In this document: positions 1 through 8,593 of the stretch, piece after piece
How the letters are laid out: each line of letters opens with the position of its first letter
Numbering within the stretch: position 1 is the first letter of the stretch
Assembly: GCA_002796835.1 (NCBI GenBank)
Contig: LUGL01000024.1
Coordinates: 195,414 to 235,655, forward strand
DNA length: 40,242 bases
Direction of reading: 5' to 3'
Source: Elainella saxicola E1
GTDB lineage: Bacteria > Cyanobacteriota > Cyanobacteriia > Elainellales > Elainellaceae
Position numbers and translations under genes: made by a program
The notes under the pieces: model-generated
The model's input: only the letters and a program-made list of their open reading frames with translations
Database searches by the model: none
What the model was told of the DNA's origin: nothing

Positions 1-225
1 CACATCCGCAGGCAGTAGATCGGGAGTGCATTGAATTCGCTGAAACTGACCGTCGATCGATCGCGCCAGTGATTTTGCCAAAAGTGTCTTACCGACTCCC
101 GGCACATCTTCCAGCAGGGCATGGCCACCCGAAAACAGGGCCACCAGCACGAGCCGAATTGCTTCTTGCTTGCCGACGATCGTTTGTCCCAGATTGTGAA
201 TTAGCCGATCGATGCTTTCTCTCAT
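1..225 (-). CDS. MoxR-family AAA+ ATPase, N-terminal part (runs off the window)
   Basis: The first 75 codons of a minus-strand gene begin at an ATG at 225 and stay open to the window edge. The translation opens MRESIDRLIHNLGQTIVGKQ, the usual MoxR start, followed by HALLEDVPGVGKT, which contains the Walker A P-loop, and then IQCTPDLLPADV, the typical MoxR stretch after it. MoxR ATPases act as chaperone-like factors, often encoded beside VWA or DUF58 proteins, and are thought to help mature metal-dependent or secreted complexes. The partner genes would lie outside the window. It lies 94 bp downstream of ribF on the same strand and could be cotranscribed with it. The family call is firm; the substrate is unknown. 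Confidence 0.88.
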   Translation of the reverse strand, partial: MRESIDRLIHNLGQTIVGKQEAIRLVLVALFSGGHALLEDVPGVGKTLLAKSLARSIDGQFQRIQCTPDLLPADV

Positions 226-319
226 AGGTCATTCCAAAACCAGGGCAAAGCGTGAGGCTGCCAGCCATTTGCTTGAATGCCGCTAGAGCAGAACCGATCC
301 AGCTTTCGCATTACCTTGT

Positions 320-1339
320 TCACGGAGATGCTGCAAATGAGGTCGCTGAGAATTGTGAGGCTGCTAATCGAGTTCGAGCTTGCTCACAATCTTGCTGAAT
401 CTGGCTTTTGAGCTCGTCTAAGCTGGCAAACTTCTGTTCAGGACGCAGGAATCCATCCAGACTGACGGTTAAAGTATGCCCATACAAATCCCCGGACCAA
501 TCGAACAAATGCACTTCAACTGTGATTTGCTGTCCTTCCACCGTCGGACGATAGCCAATATTCATCACCCCTGCTTGCTGGCCTGCTTCTGGAAGGGTGA
601 CCCAAACGCTGTAAACGCCACAACGCGGCAAAAATTTATCTGCTGGAACCTGCAAATTCGCGGTTGGAAAGCCGATCGTCCGTCCGAGCTGACGCCCCCC
701 CACGATTGGACCTCTGAGCTGATAGGGGCGACCCAAGAGCTGATTCGCCTGTTCAACTTGTCCCTGATTAAGGGCAGCCCGAATCGCTGAGCTGCTAATC
801 CGTTCGCCATCCTGCAAATGTAGGGTTGCAACTTCGACCGGAATACCATATTGGGCCGCGATCGCCTGTAAATCGGTAATCGTGCCCGAGCGCTGCTTGC
901 CGAAATGAAAATCTTGGCCAACGCTAATCTGCTTTGCCTGTAAGCCCTGAATCAAAATTTCTTCTACAAAGGCTTGGGGCGTCAGGCTAGCCAAATGGGC
1001 ATCAAACGGCAGCAAAACAAACTGCTGAACTCCCAGCGAGCAAAGATACTCAGCTTTTTCTTCGATCGGGGTCAGCATTAATCGCCGCTGACCCGTAAAA
1101 AATTCTTGAGGGTGGGGGCAAAAACTCACCACAGTTGGGACAGGGCATCCTTCCGCCGGAAAAGCAGATTGCTCCGCATTGCCTGCTGGACTGACACCTG
1201 CAAGAATTAGCGATCCATCCCTGATGGGGGTCAAAATTGGCTCAATAACCCTCTGATGCCCTCGGTGAACGCCATCAAAGTTTCCCAGGGCAATAATTGT
1301 TGGAGTTTGAACTGTCGCAAGAGAAGAGGTTATCCACAC
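320..1339 (-). CDS. ribF: Bifunctional riboflavin kinase / FAD synthetase
   Basis: The 339-residue product converts riboflavin to FMN and then FMN to FAD in the cytoplasm. The N-terminal nucleotidyltransferase domain shows ALGNFDGVHRGHQ (about residues 17-29), which carries the GxHxGH-like adenylyltransferase site. The C-terminal riboflavin kinase domain starts near residue 204 with GRPYQLRGPIVGG and the diagnostic GRTIGFPTANL. The length is normal for the family (about 300-340). The start is a GTG at 1339: the only nearby upstream ATG is followed directly by a stop, and the MWITSSL opening fits cyanobacterial homologues as I recall them. No clear Shine-Dalgarno sequence is visible. It lies 67 bp downstream of the metallo-beta-lactamase gene on the same strand. 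Confidence 0.95.
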   Translation of the reverse strand: MWITSSLATVQTPTIIALGNFDGVHRGHQRVIEPILTPIRDGSLILAGVSPAGNAEQSAFPAEGCPVPTVVSFCPHPQEFFTGQRRLMLTPIEEKAEYLCSLGVQQFVLLPFDAHLASLTPQAFVEEILIQGLQAKQISVGQDFHFGKQRSGTITDLQAIAAQYGIPVEVATLHLQDGERISSSAIRAALNQGQVEQANQLLGRPYQLRGPIVGGRQLGRTIGFPTANLQVPADKFLPRCGVYSVWVTLPEAGQQAGVMNIGYRPTVEGQQITVEVHLFDWSGDLYGHTLTVSLDGFLRPEQKFASLDELKSQIQQDCEQARTRLAASQFSATSFAASP

Positions 1340-1406
1340 GCTTTACATTTTGACACAACATGGGGCAATTCACCCCCTTTCGCAAGCAGATCGAACTAAA
1401 CTCTGG

Positions 1407-2300
1407 CTAAACCGATTGAGCTTGAACTGCTCTCGTGTTAACAGCCACAGGGGTCATGACATTGAGCTCCAGTCCTTCCCAAGCCACAATGCTATTGGCA
1501 AATTGTTTGATTGCATCAGCTTGCACCTGGTCCATAAAATTGTCATCATGCAGCGGATCGTGATGGAAAATCACCAGTTTTTTGACTTTGGCAGCTTTGG
1601 CAACCTTAACGGCTTCTTGCCAGGTTGAATGCCCCCAGCCCACTTTGCTAGATGCCTCTGAAGCATATTCTTCATCGGTATAGGTGGCATCGTAGATCAA
1701 TACATCGGCATGGTCAGCCAACCGTAAAACGTTTTGATCTAAGCGATCGGGAAAATGTTCAGTATCAGTGACATAAGCAACGGCATAGCCTTGCCAGTTA
1801 ACGCGATAGCCCACCGCTTCTCCCGGATGGTTGAGCAAGGTGTTTTCCACCAATACATCCCCAATCCGGACCGCTTCCTCAACTTCCAGATCGTAAAATT
1901 TGAGGTCTGCTCCCATAATTTGCAAGGGCACTGGAAAGTTGGGGTGCAGCATCTGATCATTTAAGCGCTGCTCGATCGTTGAACCGTTGGGCGCAACCGT
2001 TCCATAAATGTGAAAGCGGTTTCCTGGCACAAAGGCAGGCACAAAAAAAGGGAACCCCTGGATGTGGTCCCAATGAGAATGAGTAAAGAATAAGTGAGCT
2101 TCGATCGGAGTTTGCGGGATTAAGGATTGCCCAAGCACCCGTAAACCAGTACCCCCATCAAAAATCAAGCGATGCGCTCCTACTTGGATTTCGACACAGG
2201 ATGTGTTGCCTCCATAGCGCACCGTACTTTGTCCCGGACAAGCAATACTCCCTCTCACTCCCCAAAAACGAACCGTGAATTGGTTTTGCGTATTCGACAT
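1407..2300 (-). CDS. Metallo-beta-lactamase-fold hydrolase (class II phosphodiesterase-like)
   Basis: The 297-residue protein opens with FTVRFWGVRGSIACPG and YGGNTSCVEI, the usual start of the MBL subgroup related to class II cyclic-nucleotide phosphodiesterases and tRNase Z-like enzymes. The metal-binding motif THSHWDHIQGFPFF follows, and later possible ligands appear in LLNHPGEAVGY, YVTDTEH and LVIFHHDPLHDD. It is therefore probably a two-metal phosphodiesterase or related hydrolase in the cytoplasm. The substrate cannot be read from sequence, and cAMP is only one possibility. The start ATG at 2300 is preceded by GAGAAGCG on the minus strand, a modest ribosome-binding site. The gene is the first of a same-strand run leading to ribF and the MoxR gene. 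Confidence 0.85.
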   Translation of the reverse strand: MSNTQNQFTVRFWGVRGSIACPGQSTVRYGGNTSCVEIQVGAHRLIFDGGTGLRVLGQSLIPQTPIEAHLFFTHSHWDHIQGFPFFVPAFVPGNRFHIYGTVAPNGSTIEQRLNDQMLHPNFPVPLQIMGADLKFYDLEVEEAVRIGDVLVENTLLNHPGEAVGYRVNWQGYAVAYVTDTEHFPDRLDQNVLRLADHADVLIYDATYTDEEYASEASSKVGWGHSTWQEAVKVAKAAKVKKLVIFHHDPLHDDNFMDQVQADAIKQFANSIVAWEGLELNVMTPVAVNTRAVQAQSV

Positions 2301-2753
2301 GAGCGCTTCTCGCCAGATTTCACCAAAGCGAAGTTAGTGTGCTGATTGTTTCCTATTTCACAGTTAATTCGGGATTTTTACCATACTGTCCGGAAATGCC
2401 CGAATGGAAGACCAATAAAGCTTACTGAAAGAATAATTCAAATGAGTTAGTCCAACTGAGCAAACCAGTTAAAAGTCAGGGAAAAGTTCAGTAATTTCAC
2501 GCTTCCGCCTTTCAGTTTAGAGGCTTCCTTGATTGCAACCTAGAGGTTTTCTCGGATCTGTGAGAAATCCCTAAAAAAAACGAATTTTCATTACCGAATC
2601 TTCATCAAAGTCACCTGCCAAATTAATTACAATCTCTCTCCTCTAATCAGGGAGTCATATCCAGAGAACATAGGGTCCAGAGAACATAGGGAGTCACAAG
2701 CTTTTTATTCAATTCGGCTGAGTGATCAACTGAGTCATCAGCTAAGTAATCAA
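2301..2753. other. 453-bp intergenic gap between surE and the MBL hydrolase gene
   Basis: I found no convincing gene here. The gap should hold the promoter of the minus-strand hydrolase gene near its left end, but I could not fix -35 and -10 boxes. At 2545-2570 there is an imperfect hairpin (GGTTTTCTC paired with GAGAAATCC, one mismatch) followed on the plus strand by a run of eight A, so it is not a standard terminator in either direction. The right end carries short tandem repeats, listed separately. Confidence 0.6.
2660..2691. repeat. Perfect 16-bp tandem duplication
   Basis: TCCAGAGAACATAGGG occurs twice in tandem with no spacer, in the intergenic gap downstream of surE. Short GGGAGTCA sequences lie on both sides of the pair. 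It looks like a recent slippage duplication; no function is evident. Confidence 0.9.
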
Positions 2754-2755
2754 CT
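2720..2755. repeat. Three imperfect 12-bp tandem repeats abutting the surE stop codon
   Basis: The units are GAGTGATCAACT, GAGTCATCAGCT and AAGTAATCAACT, head to tail. The last unit runs into the surE stop codon (TAG on the minus strand, 2754-2756). Each unit differs from the others at two or three positions, so this array is older than the perfect 16-bp duplication beside it. Confidence 0.8.
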
Positions 2756-3623
2756 AATTGCCAGCCGGATCTAAATTTTGAGTCAGATCGTGATAGAGCT
2801 GCTGTTGTTGGAGATGGGCAATGCTGCTAGCGCAGGTGAGGTTGTATTGCAGTGGGGTGACCGTAATGTAATTTTGGCGGATCGCCTGCACATCGGTAGG
2901 GATTTGCTGAAACCATTCCCAGCTCAATGGGCTGGTTTTCAGGGTGAAAGATTCAGGCGAACCCAATTCTGGTTCATCCACATCCTCTAATAATTCCCCC
3001 GATAGCCAGTAATAGGTTTTACCACGCGGATCAACCCGCTTCTCAAACTGGTCAAAATAGCGACGCACACCTTGACGAGTCACCATGACCCCCACAATAT
3101 CTGACACTGAAATTGCTGGAACATTGACATTTAAAAGTGTTCCCTTGGGCAAGGGATTATTCGTAAGCTGTTCCAGAAGAACTTGGGCAAAGTTGGCAGC
3201 AGGGCGAAATTCTTGAGATGAAAAGCTGGTCAAACTAAAAGCAATGCTGGGAATGCCTTCAATTACGCCTTCCATTGCGGCTGAAACTGTGCCTGAGTAA
3301 AGCACATCTGTGCCCAGATTTGCCCCATGGTTAATCCCCGATAGCACCATATCTGGCATGCTATCCAACAGCGCGCCAAACGCCAGCTTCACGCAATCCG
3401 ATGGGGTACCTGAGCAGGCCCAAGCCTGGATATTGGAATGAAACCCGGTCGCAACTTGCTCTGCCCGAATTGGCTCATGCAGCGTTAACCCGTGGCCGGT
3501 GGCCGATCGCTCTCGATCGGGACAAACAACCGTGACCTGATGACCCGCTGCTGCTAAAGTGTTGGCCAGAGTACGAATGCCTAGTGCAGAAATTCCGTCA
3601 TCGTTGCTAATCAAAAGCTTCAT
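2754..3623 (-). CDS. surE: 5'/3'-nucleotidase SurE
   Basis: The 289-residue protein is a metal-dependent survival protein SurE, which removes phosphate from nucleoside 5'- and 3'-monophosphates and may act on short polyphosphate. The N-terminus [11 protein letters not shown] carries the metal-binding Asp pair (residues 8 and 9). [17 protein letters not shown] and [18 protein letters not shown] are the other family signatures and supply the remaining metal and phosphate contacts. The length is slightly above the usual 250-270 because of a C-terminal extension. The ATG at 3623 directly starts the conserved motif, so the start is secure. It is divergent from pheS, sharing a 239-bp intergenic region, and ends in the imperfect 12-bp repeats. 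Confidence 0.96.
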   Translation of the reverse strand: MKLLISNDDGISALGIRTLANTLAAAGHQVTVVCPDRERSATGHGLTLHEPIRAEQVATGFHSNIQAWACSGTPSDCVKLAFGALLDSMPDMVLSGINHGANLGTDVLYSGTVSAAMEGVIEGIPSIAFSLTSFSSQEFRPAANFAQVLLEQLTNNPLPKGTLLNVNVPAISVSDIVGVMVTRQGVRRYFDQFEKRVDPRGKTYYWLSGELLEDVDEPELGSPESFTLKTSPLSWEWFQQIPTDVQAIRQNYITVTPLQYNLTCASSIAHLQQQQLYHDLTQNLDPAGN

Positions 3624-3862
3624 GGATTCATACCCGATTGATAACCCAGATCCAGTTTAGAAGTTTGCCGCAGTCAACTTCCAGGATCTTTCTCACTGCG
3701 CGTCACTCCCATTCATCCATCTGACAAAATCACATCTGACAGAATCAGCATGGAAAATTTGAGCGATCGAGCCATCAATCGGAGACTAACCTCGTACACT
3801 GGTAGAGTTAGACTGAAATACGGTCTTTTCTACTGTCTACCTTCTCCTTCCGACATTCAGGC

Positions 3863-4852
3863 ATGAGCAATTTGGAAACGCAATTGGCAGAACTTCGCCA
3901 GGAAGCCCAGCAGGCGATCGCCCATGTTGCTACCCTCGAAGATTTAGAACAGCTTCGCATCAAATATCTTGGTAAAAAAGGCAGCCTCTCAAAAGTGTTA
4001 GGCGGCATGGGCAAACTCGATGCAACCGAGCGTCCTCGCATCGGTGCCCTGGCCAATGAGGTGAAAGATAGTTTGCAAATGGATCTCGATCAAAAGCGAG
4101 ATATGTTGCAGGCTGCCCAAATTGAAGCTCAGTTAGAAGCTGAGGCATTGGATGTGACGATGCCCGGTGTATATCAGCTCCAGGGACGCGCCCATCCCTT
4201 AACCAGCACGATCGATCGGATGATCGATATCTTTGTAGGGCTTGGCTATACGGTGGCCACAGGTCCAGAGATGGAAACAGACTATTACAACTTCGAAGCG
4301 CTGAACTTCCTGCCAGATCACCCGGCGCGCGATATGCAGGATACGTTGTTTCTGCCGGATGGCAATATTCTGCGAACCCATACCTCTTCGGTGCAAATCC
4401 GCTATATGGAGGAAAATGACCCTCCGGTGCGCATTGTTATGCCGGGACGCTGCTACCGTCGCGATACTGTGGACGCGACCCATTCAGCCGTGTTCCATCA
4501 ACTCGAAATTTTGGCTGTGGATGAAGGACTCACCTTTACCGATCTGCGCGGCACAATCAAAATCTTCCTGGAAACCATGTTTGGCGAAATTCCAATTCGG
4601 TTTCGACCCAGCTTCTTCCCCTTCACGGAACCTTCTGCCGAAGTGGATGTGCAGTGGCGCGGTCGCTGGTTGGAAGTGATGGGTTGCGGCATGGTTGATC
4701 CAAATGTGCTCAAAGCAGTCGGCCATGATCCAGAAGTTTACACAGGATTTGCGGCTGGCCTGGGCGTAGAGCGGATCGCGATGGTGCTCCACCAAATCGA
4801 CGACATTCGACGACTGTATAACAGCGATCTGAGATTTTTGCGGCAATTTTAG
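3863..4852 (+). CDS. pheS: Phenylalanine-tRNA ligase alpha subunit
   Basis: The 329-residue protein is the catalytic alpha subunit of the heterotetrameric PheRS, which charges tRNA-Phe. Residues 1-90 form the predicted coiled-coil tRNA-binding arm, including [14 protein letters not shown]. The class II catalytic core follows with [19 protein letters not shown], motif 2 around [14 protein letters not shown] and [12 protein letters not shown], and motif 3 in [12 protein letters not shown]. The length is normal. The ATG at 3863 starts [11 protein letters not shown], as expected. pheT is not adjacent, which is common in cyanobacteria. The stop codon lies inside the first unit of a 15-bp tandem duplication, and the gene converges on the chorismate lyase gene across a shared hairpin. 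Confidence 0.97.
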   Translation: MSNLETQLAELRQEAQQAIAHVATLEDLEQLRIKYLGKKGSLSKVLGGMGKLDATERPRIGALANEVKDSLQMDLDQKRDMLQAAQIEAQLEAEALDVTMPGVYQLQGRAHPLTSTIDRMIDIFVGLGYTVATGPEMETDYYNFEALNFLPDHPARDMQDTLFLPDGNILRTHTSSVQIRYMEENDPPVRIVMPGRCYRRDTVDATHSAVFHQLEILAVDEGLTFTDLRGTIKIFLETMFGEIPIRFRPSFFPFTEPSAEVDVQWRGRWLEVMGCGMVDPNVLKAVGHDPEVYTGFAAGLGVERIAMVLHQIDDIRRLYNSDLRFLRQF

Positions 4853-4869
4853 AAGCGGCAATTTTAGAA
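4840..4869 (+). repeat. 15-bp tandem duplication spanning the pheS stop codon
   Basis: GCGGCAATTTTAGAA occurs twice in tandem. The first unit encodes the last pheS residues (RQF) and the TAG stop; the second is an untranslated copy that repeats the same stop. This looks like slippage that did not change the protein. Confidence 0.9.
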
Positions 4870-4899
4870 ACCGCTGTTCATCTCATCCCATCTCATCCG

Positions 4900-4926
4900 G
4901 CAGGGTAGGCTTCGAGTCTTCCCTGC
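4900..4926. terminator. Hairpin between the convergent pheS and chorismate lyase genes
   Basis: GCAGGG pairs with CCCTGC. The stem continues inward after one T-T mismatch through A-T, G-C, G-U and C-G pairs, closing a TTCGA loop. It ends one base before the stop codon of the minus-strand gene. No clean U-tract follows on the plus side, so it may be a weak or bidirectional terminator. Confidence 0.5.
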
Positions 4927-5559
4927 TTAACTCACTTCTAGCTGCATGGGTCCTAGATATTTTGTCAGGTAGGGCGAAAACACCTCATAGATCAAAGTAA
5001 TTGGGCGACCATGATGCCAAAACAGATAATGCCTGCCCCAGAAGGGACCCCGCTGGCCAAAGGCAAGTTCTAGAGGCGTGGAATGGCCGAACTCAACCCC
5101 CTGCACATCACGATAGAGTTCAGTCCGCAAACGGGAAAGGCTTGCCCAGATCGGCAGCGATCGATTTTGCAAATATTCATCGACATGGCTAGCTTCCCAC
5201 CAGGAAGTCGCATAGGCCAAGCGCTGTCCTGAAGCAGTTCTCAACCAAACTTGCCGCCTGATCCAGGGGTTGGGTACCACATGAATACTGTCAGGCGCGC
5301 TGTCTAACTCCTGATCGACCGACGCTTGATCGATCAGCGACATGTCCAGAACATCCACTTCCGTGGGTTCACCCGTCAACAACTGGAGACAGCGCGTCGG
5401 AGAACCGTCCCCCAGCAAGAGCATTTGCCACATGGGCGCAAGCTGATGGTGAGGTAATCCACGCTGAACAATCTCTTCTCCCCCACGCCAGAGGGGTTGC
5501 AGGGCATACCAGGCAGCGGGGACTGTTAAATCTTGGGGCGATTTAAAGGCGGAAGTCAA
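4927..5559 (-). CDS. Chorismate lyase-like protein (DUF98 family; 4-hydroxybenzoate synthesis)
   Basis: The 210-residue product resembles the cyanobacterial DUF98 chorismate pyruvate-lyases, which make 4-hydroxybenzoate, the head-group precursor of plastoquinone. Visible family features are APMWQMLLLGDGSPTRCLQ near residue 42, GEPTEVDVLDMS, WIRRQVWLRT, LAYATSWWEA and the C-terminal LIYEVFSPYL. The start is a TTG at 5559: an in-frame stop lies three codons upstream and the next internal ATG would remove the conserved N-terminus. It is convergent with pheS. The family call rests on remembered homologues and motifs; the enzyme function is likely but not proven by sequence alone. Confidence 0.82.
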   Translation of the reverse strand: MTSAFKSPQDLTVPAAWYALQPLWRGGEEIVQRGLPHHQLAPMWQMLLLGDGSPTRCLQLLTGEPTEVDVLDMSLIDQASVDQELDSAPDSIHVVPNPWIRRQVWLRTASGQRLAYATSWWEASHVDEYLQNRSLPIWASLSRLRTELYRDVQGVEFGHSTPLELAFGQRGPFWGRHYLFWHHGRPITLIYEVFSPYLTKYLGPMQLEVS

Positions 5560-5741
5560 AGTTGGTTACAAAAGTTAAATTTTCGACACTCTTATAGTAA
5601 CAGGACTTGTTGAGGCGTGCCGTAGCGGAGAATTTTGACAGCTTACTTCATCCAGCCTCGATCGTTCAACCACAGCAAAAAAGAGCTGGCGGACAAGTAG
5701 TCTCTCCCAACTCGAAAACGACTTAAAAATGGGGCAAAAAA

Positions 5742-5822
5742 TGCGGATGGCGAGACTCGAACTCGCAAGGCAAAGCCACACGCCCCTCAAACGTGCGCGT
5801 ATACCAATTCCGCCACATCCGC
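5742..5822 (-). tRNA. tRNA-Leu (anticodon GAG)
   Basis: On the minus strand the acceptor arms GCGGATG and CATCCGC pair perfectly and an A discriminator follows. The D arm is GCG with CGC. The anticodon stem is CACGT with GCGTG, and its seven-base loop TTGAGGG places GAG as the anticodon, reading CUC and CUU. The long variable arm (GGC TTT GCC stem-loop) marks it as class II, and the T arm is GCGAG-TTCGAGT-CTCGC. CCA is not encoded. A T-rich stretch follows the 3' end and could terminate transcription. Confidence 0.97.
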
Positions 5823-6153
5823 AGGTTCTGCTCAGAGCAACCACCTTTACGAGGCATGGTTTGCTCTAGCAGTTACTAAGCATACCCCGCTGAGATTCGA
5901 TCTGACAACCTCTTTTTCTAAGTTCCTGAGTAAGTCATTCCTGCTGCCTAACCAAACCATCCTTGATTTCACGCTTAAGCAAGGCAAAACAGTGATTCCT
6001 ACACAGCTTCTGGGAAAGCTGAGACTTGCTGTCAGCAGCAAATTGTTAACTTTAACCTTTCATCCTGTTTGGGGTGTATGTATGAAATTCTGTTTCCAGT
6101 GGCATCGTGTATGCCATGAAAATTCCCGCAGTCCGATCGATCGACTACCTCGA

Positions 6154-6657
6154 ATGAAGCAACTGCCTTGTTCTCGTCAAGCTGGTTTTACACTACCAGA
6201 AGTGCTGGCTGTTATTGCGATTGTGGCTATCTTGGCAGGGATTGCTGGTCCAAGCTGGCTGGGTTGGCAGACCAAGCGTCTGTTGCGTACTGCGCAAGAT
6301 GAAGCATTTCAAGCAATGCGGCAAGCCCAACTCCAGGCCATTCAGTCTCACCAAACTTGGCGGATTAGCTTTCGAGCTAAAAATAATCAAATCGAATGGG
6401 CGATACATCCAGCAGGCATCATACCAACCGATTCCTATTGGCAGCCCCTTCATCCCCAGATTCGGTTTGCCCCCGAAACCACCTTAAAACAAGACAGCAA
6501 TGCCTATTTTGTTGAGTTTAATCACAAAGGTAACGTGACTCCACCATTTGGACGGCTCAGTTTCAGCAGCATTCAGGGCGATCGCCATCGGAGTTGTGTA
6601 TTTGTTTCAACCTTGCTGGGGGCCATGCGTAAAGCTACAGATCAGGCGTGCTATTGA
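6154..6657 (+). CDS. GspH/FimT-type pseudopilin with class III (prepilin) signal
   Basis: The product (167 residues from this start) has the prepilin leader MKQLPCSRQAG followed by FTLPEVLAVIAIVAILAGIA. This gives the G-F cleavage site of prepilin peptidase, Glu at +5 and a hydrophobic helix that anchors pilins in the membrane and packs the fibre core. The rest (ARG-rich helix, then a beta-rich domain with FRAKNNQIEWAI and VEFNHKGNVTPPFG) suits GspH/FimT minor pseudopilins. I chose the ATG at 6154 because it gives an 11-residue leader. In-frame ATGs at 5992 and 6082 would give much longer leaders; 6082 has GGGG upstream and remains possible. No other pilin gene is adjacent. It may support type IV pilus assembly or DNA uptake. 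Confidence 0.85.
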   Translation: MKQLPCSRQAGFTLPEVLAVIAIVAILAGIAGPSWLGWQTKRLLRTAQDEAFQAMRQAQLQAIQSHQTWRISFRAKNNQIEWAIHPAGIIPTDSYWQPLHPQIRFAPETTLKQDSNAYFVEFNHKGNVTPPFGRLSFSSIQGDRHRSCVFVSTLLGAMRKATDQACY

Positions 6658-7093
6658 GTAATACAATTCATCGTTCATCGTACTTATCATACCAGCCACT
6701 GCTCTCCAGGCTAATGAGCTAGGGGAACCTAAAAATCAGCCCTGTGGCAAAAGTCATTACTATGTATGATCGTCACTTATCTACTGAGTCTTATCAGCTT
6801 CCAGAGTTTATCAGTTAAAATGTAACATTCATTTAGATTAAATCTTGAGTTTGGACCAGATACGCATCAACCTATTCTGAAATTCCGATAGACCCTGTTT
6901 CAGGCGGACTTCAGCCCATTTTATATTTTATAGTGTAATTGACAATCTTGCCCCCTATGAAGAAGGATCCGGCGATCGCAGAAGCTAGCTGTTTCATCAT
7001 CAAACTCAGTTCTTGGACTAGCGAAGCAGTTCACAATTAAAAGCATAGAGCAACCTGTTTATAAAATCAATTTATATATTAAAGTTAATTATA
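6658..7093. other. 436-bp AT-rich intergenic region upstream of the signalling genes
   Basis: No gene is visible. The region becomes very AT-rich towards 7094 and should hold the promoter of the REC-kinase gene. A TATAGT hexamer at 6929-6934 could be a -10 box, but no good -35 box lies 16-18 bp upstream. A TTGACA just downstream has only 11 bp before the next TATGAA. A small palindrome AGATTAAATCT lies near 6836 and a HIP1 octamer near 6973. Confidence 0.5.
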
Positions 7094-8593
7094 ATGCATA
7101 CAATCTCAGGCACAGAAGCAGCGGAACCAACTGAACTCATTTTAATTGTTGATGATATACCCAGTAATTTAGAAGTCATCTCAGAGACACTGAGTTTTGT
7201 AGGATATAACGTATTGATTGCGATCAGCGGTGAACGAGCTTTAAACCGTCTGAAGCGTCAATCACCTGATTTGATTCTGCTCGATGTGATGATGCCAGAA
7301 ATGGATGGGTTTGAAACCTGTCGGAGATTAAAAGAAGATCCGGCGACCTGTGATATTCCTGTAATCTTCATGACTGCGGCGGCAGATGCCGAGAGTAAAG
7401 TCAAGGGGTTTGAGCTTGGAGCCGTAGATTACATCACCAAACCCTTTCAAGCACAAGAAGTATTAGTGCGGGTGAAAACTCATCTTAAAGTAAAACGGTT
7501 GAGTCAGGCACTTAAACTGAGAAATGAAGAGCTGCACCAGATTGCTGAACAACTAGCCCAACGAATTGTTGATCTTGAAGCAGCGCAAGAAGACTTAATT
7601 CAAGCTGAGAAAATGGCGGCTTTAGGGCAACTCACTGCTAGCATCGCCCATGAAATCAATACCCCCCTTGGTGTGATTCGGGGTGCAACAGAAAATATGA
7701 TTGCCGCTTTCAATGCTTCTCTACAGCAGTTTCCCGCCCTGATCCAACGGCTTTCCTCTCAGCAACAGGCTGAATTTTTAACGTTGGTAAATGACGCCAT
7801 TCAGAATCCACAGTTCCTCTCAACTCAAGAGGAGCGGCAACTGCGACAACACCTGCAAGCTCAACTCACAGCTGAAGGAATTGACAATGCTCAAACGATC
7901 GCCGCTCAATTCACCCTACTCCAGCTAGGAAAAGATTTTCAGCCTTATCAAACGCTTTTGCAAGCGCCCAATTGTTCTGAGATTTTGCAGGTTGCTTACC
8001 ATCTAGTCTTGCAATATCAAAGTGCTAGCAACATTCAGCAGGAAGTAGCTAGAGCCGCTAAAATTGTGTTCGCTCTCAGAACCTATAGCCATCAAGTTCA
8101 CGTTAACGAGCAGATCAGGGCTAGAGTAACTGACAGTATCGAAGTGGCCTTAGTGCTTTATCACAACCGCTTTAAGCACGGGATTGAAGTGATTCGTAAT
8201 TACGGTGACGTTTCTGAGATTTCCTGTAATTCAGATGAACTGACTCAAGTTTGGGTGAACTTGATTGACAATGCAGTTTATGCCATGAATCAACAAGGCC
8301 GATTAGAAATTTGTGTGGAACAACAAACCAATCAAGTCGTTGTGCAGGTGACAGATTCGGGAAGCGGTATGCCGAGCGAAATCCAAACTCAGATCTTTGA
8401 ACCCTTTTTCACAACTAAACCACGCGGAGAAGGCAGTGGCTTGGGGTTAGATATTGTTCGACGGATTGTGGAAAAGCATGGTGGCAGCATTCAAGTCCAC
8501 AGCCAGCCAGGACGAACTACCTTTACGGTTCGATTGCCCTTATCGAATGGTGAGTTTGAAGCACAGGCGAATTCCGAGGTCAGTCATGAGTAA
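7094..8593 (+). CDS. Response regulator-histidine kinase (REC-HisKA-HATPase)
   Basis: This 499-residue cytoplasmic protein starts with a receiver domain (about residues 16-133): DD at 20-21, phosphoacceptor Asp64 in ILLDVMMPEMDG and Lys116 in YITKPF. A coiled coil (about 135-175) leads to the HisKA domain with His186 in SIAHEINTPLG. A long helical insert separates this from HATPase_c, where the N box (VWVNLIDNAVYAM), G1 (DSGSGM) and G2 (GSGLGLDIV) are intact. It has no transmembrane segment or sensor domain, so it is probably controlled by phosphorylation of its own receiver. Its last 8 bp overlap the start of the giant kinase gene, which indicates translational coupling and a shared pathway. 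No ribosome-binding site is seen before the ATG. Confidence 0.94.
   Translation: MHTISGTEAAEPTELILIVDDIPSNLEVISETLSFVGYNVLIAISGERALNRLKRQSPDLILLDVMMPEMDGFETCRRLKEDPATCDIPVIFMTAAADAESKVKGFELGAVDYITKPFQAQEVLVRVKTHLKVKRLSQALKLRNEELHQIAEQLAQRIVDLEAAQEDLIQAEKMAALGQLTASIAHEINTPLGVIRGATENMIAAFNASLQQFPALIQRLSSQQQAEFLTLVNDAIQNPQFLSTQEERQLRQHLQAQLTAEGIDNAQTIAAQFTLLQLGKDFQPYQTLLQAPNCSEILQVAYHLVLQYQSASNIQQEVARAAKIVFALRTYSHQVHVNEQIRARVTDSIEVALVLYHNRFKHGIEVIRNYGDVSEISCNSDELTQVWVNLIDNAVYAMNQQGRLEICVEQQTNQVVVQVTDSGSGMPSEIQTQIFEPFFTTKPRGEGSGLGLDIVRRIVEKHGGSIQVHSQPGRTTFTVRLPLSNGEFEAQANSEVSHE

Noticed and set aside
2545-2580. A rho-independent terminator in the surE downstream gap
   Set aside because: The hairpin is followed by an A-run on the plus strand, and on the minus strand the T-run comes before the stem.
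6935-6960. A TTGACA followed by TATGAA as a sigma-70-type promoter for the REC-kinase gene
   Set aside because: The spacing is only 11 bp, too short for a functional promoter.
8454-8585. An N-terminal extension of 44 codons for the giant kinase
   Set aside because: It lies entirely in the 3' coding region of the REC-kinase; the receiver domain begins right after the ATG at 8586.
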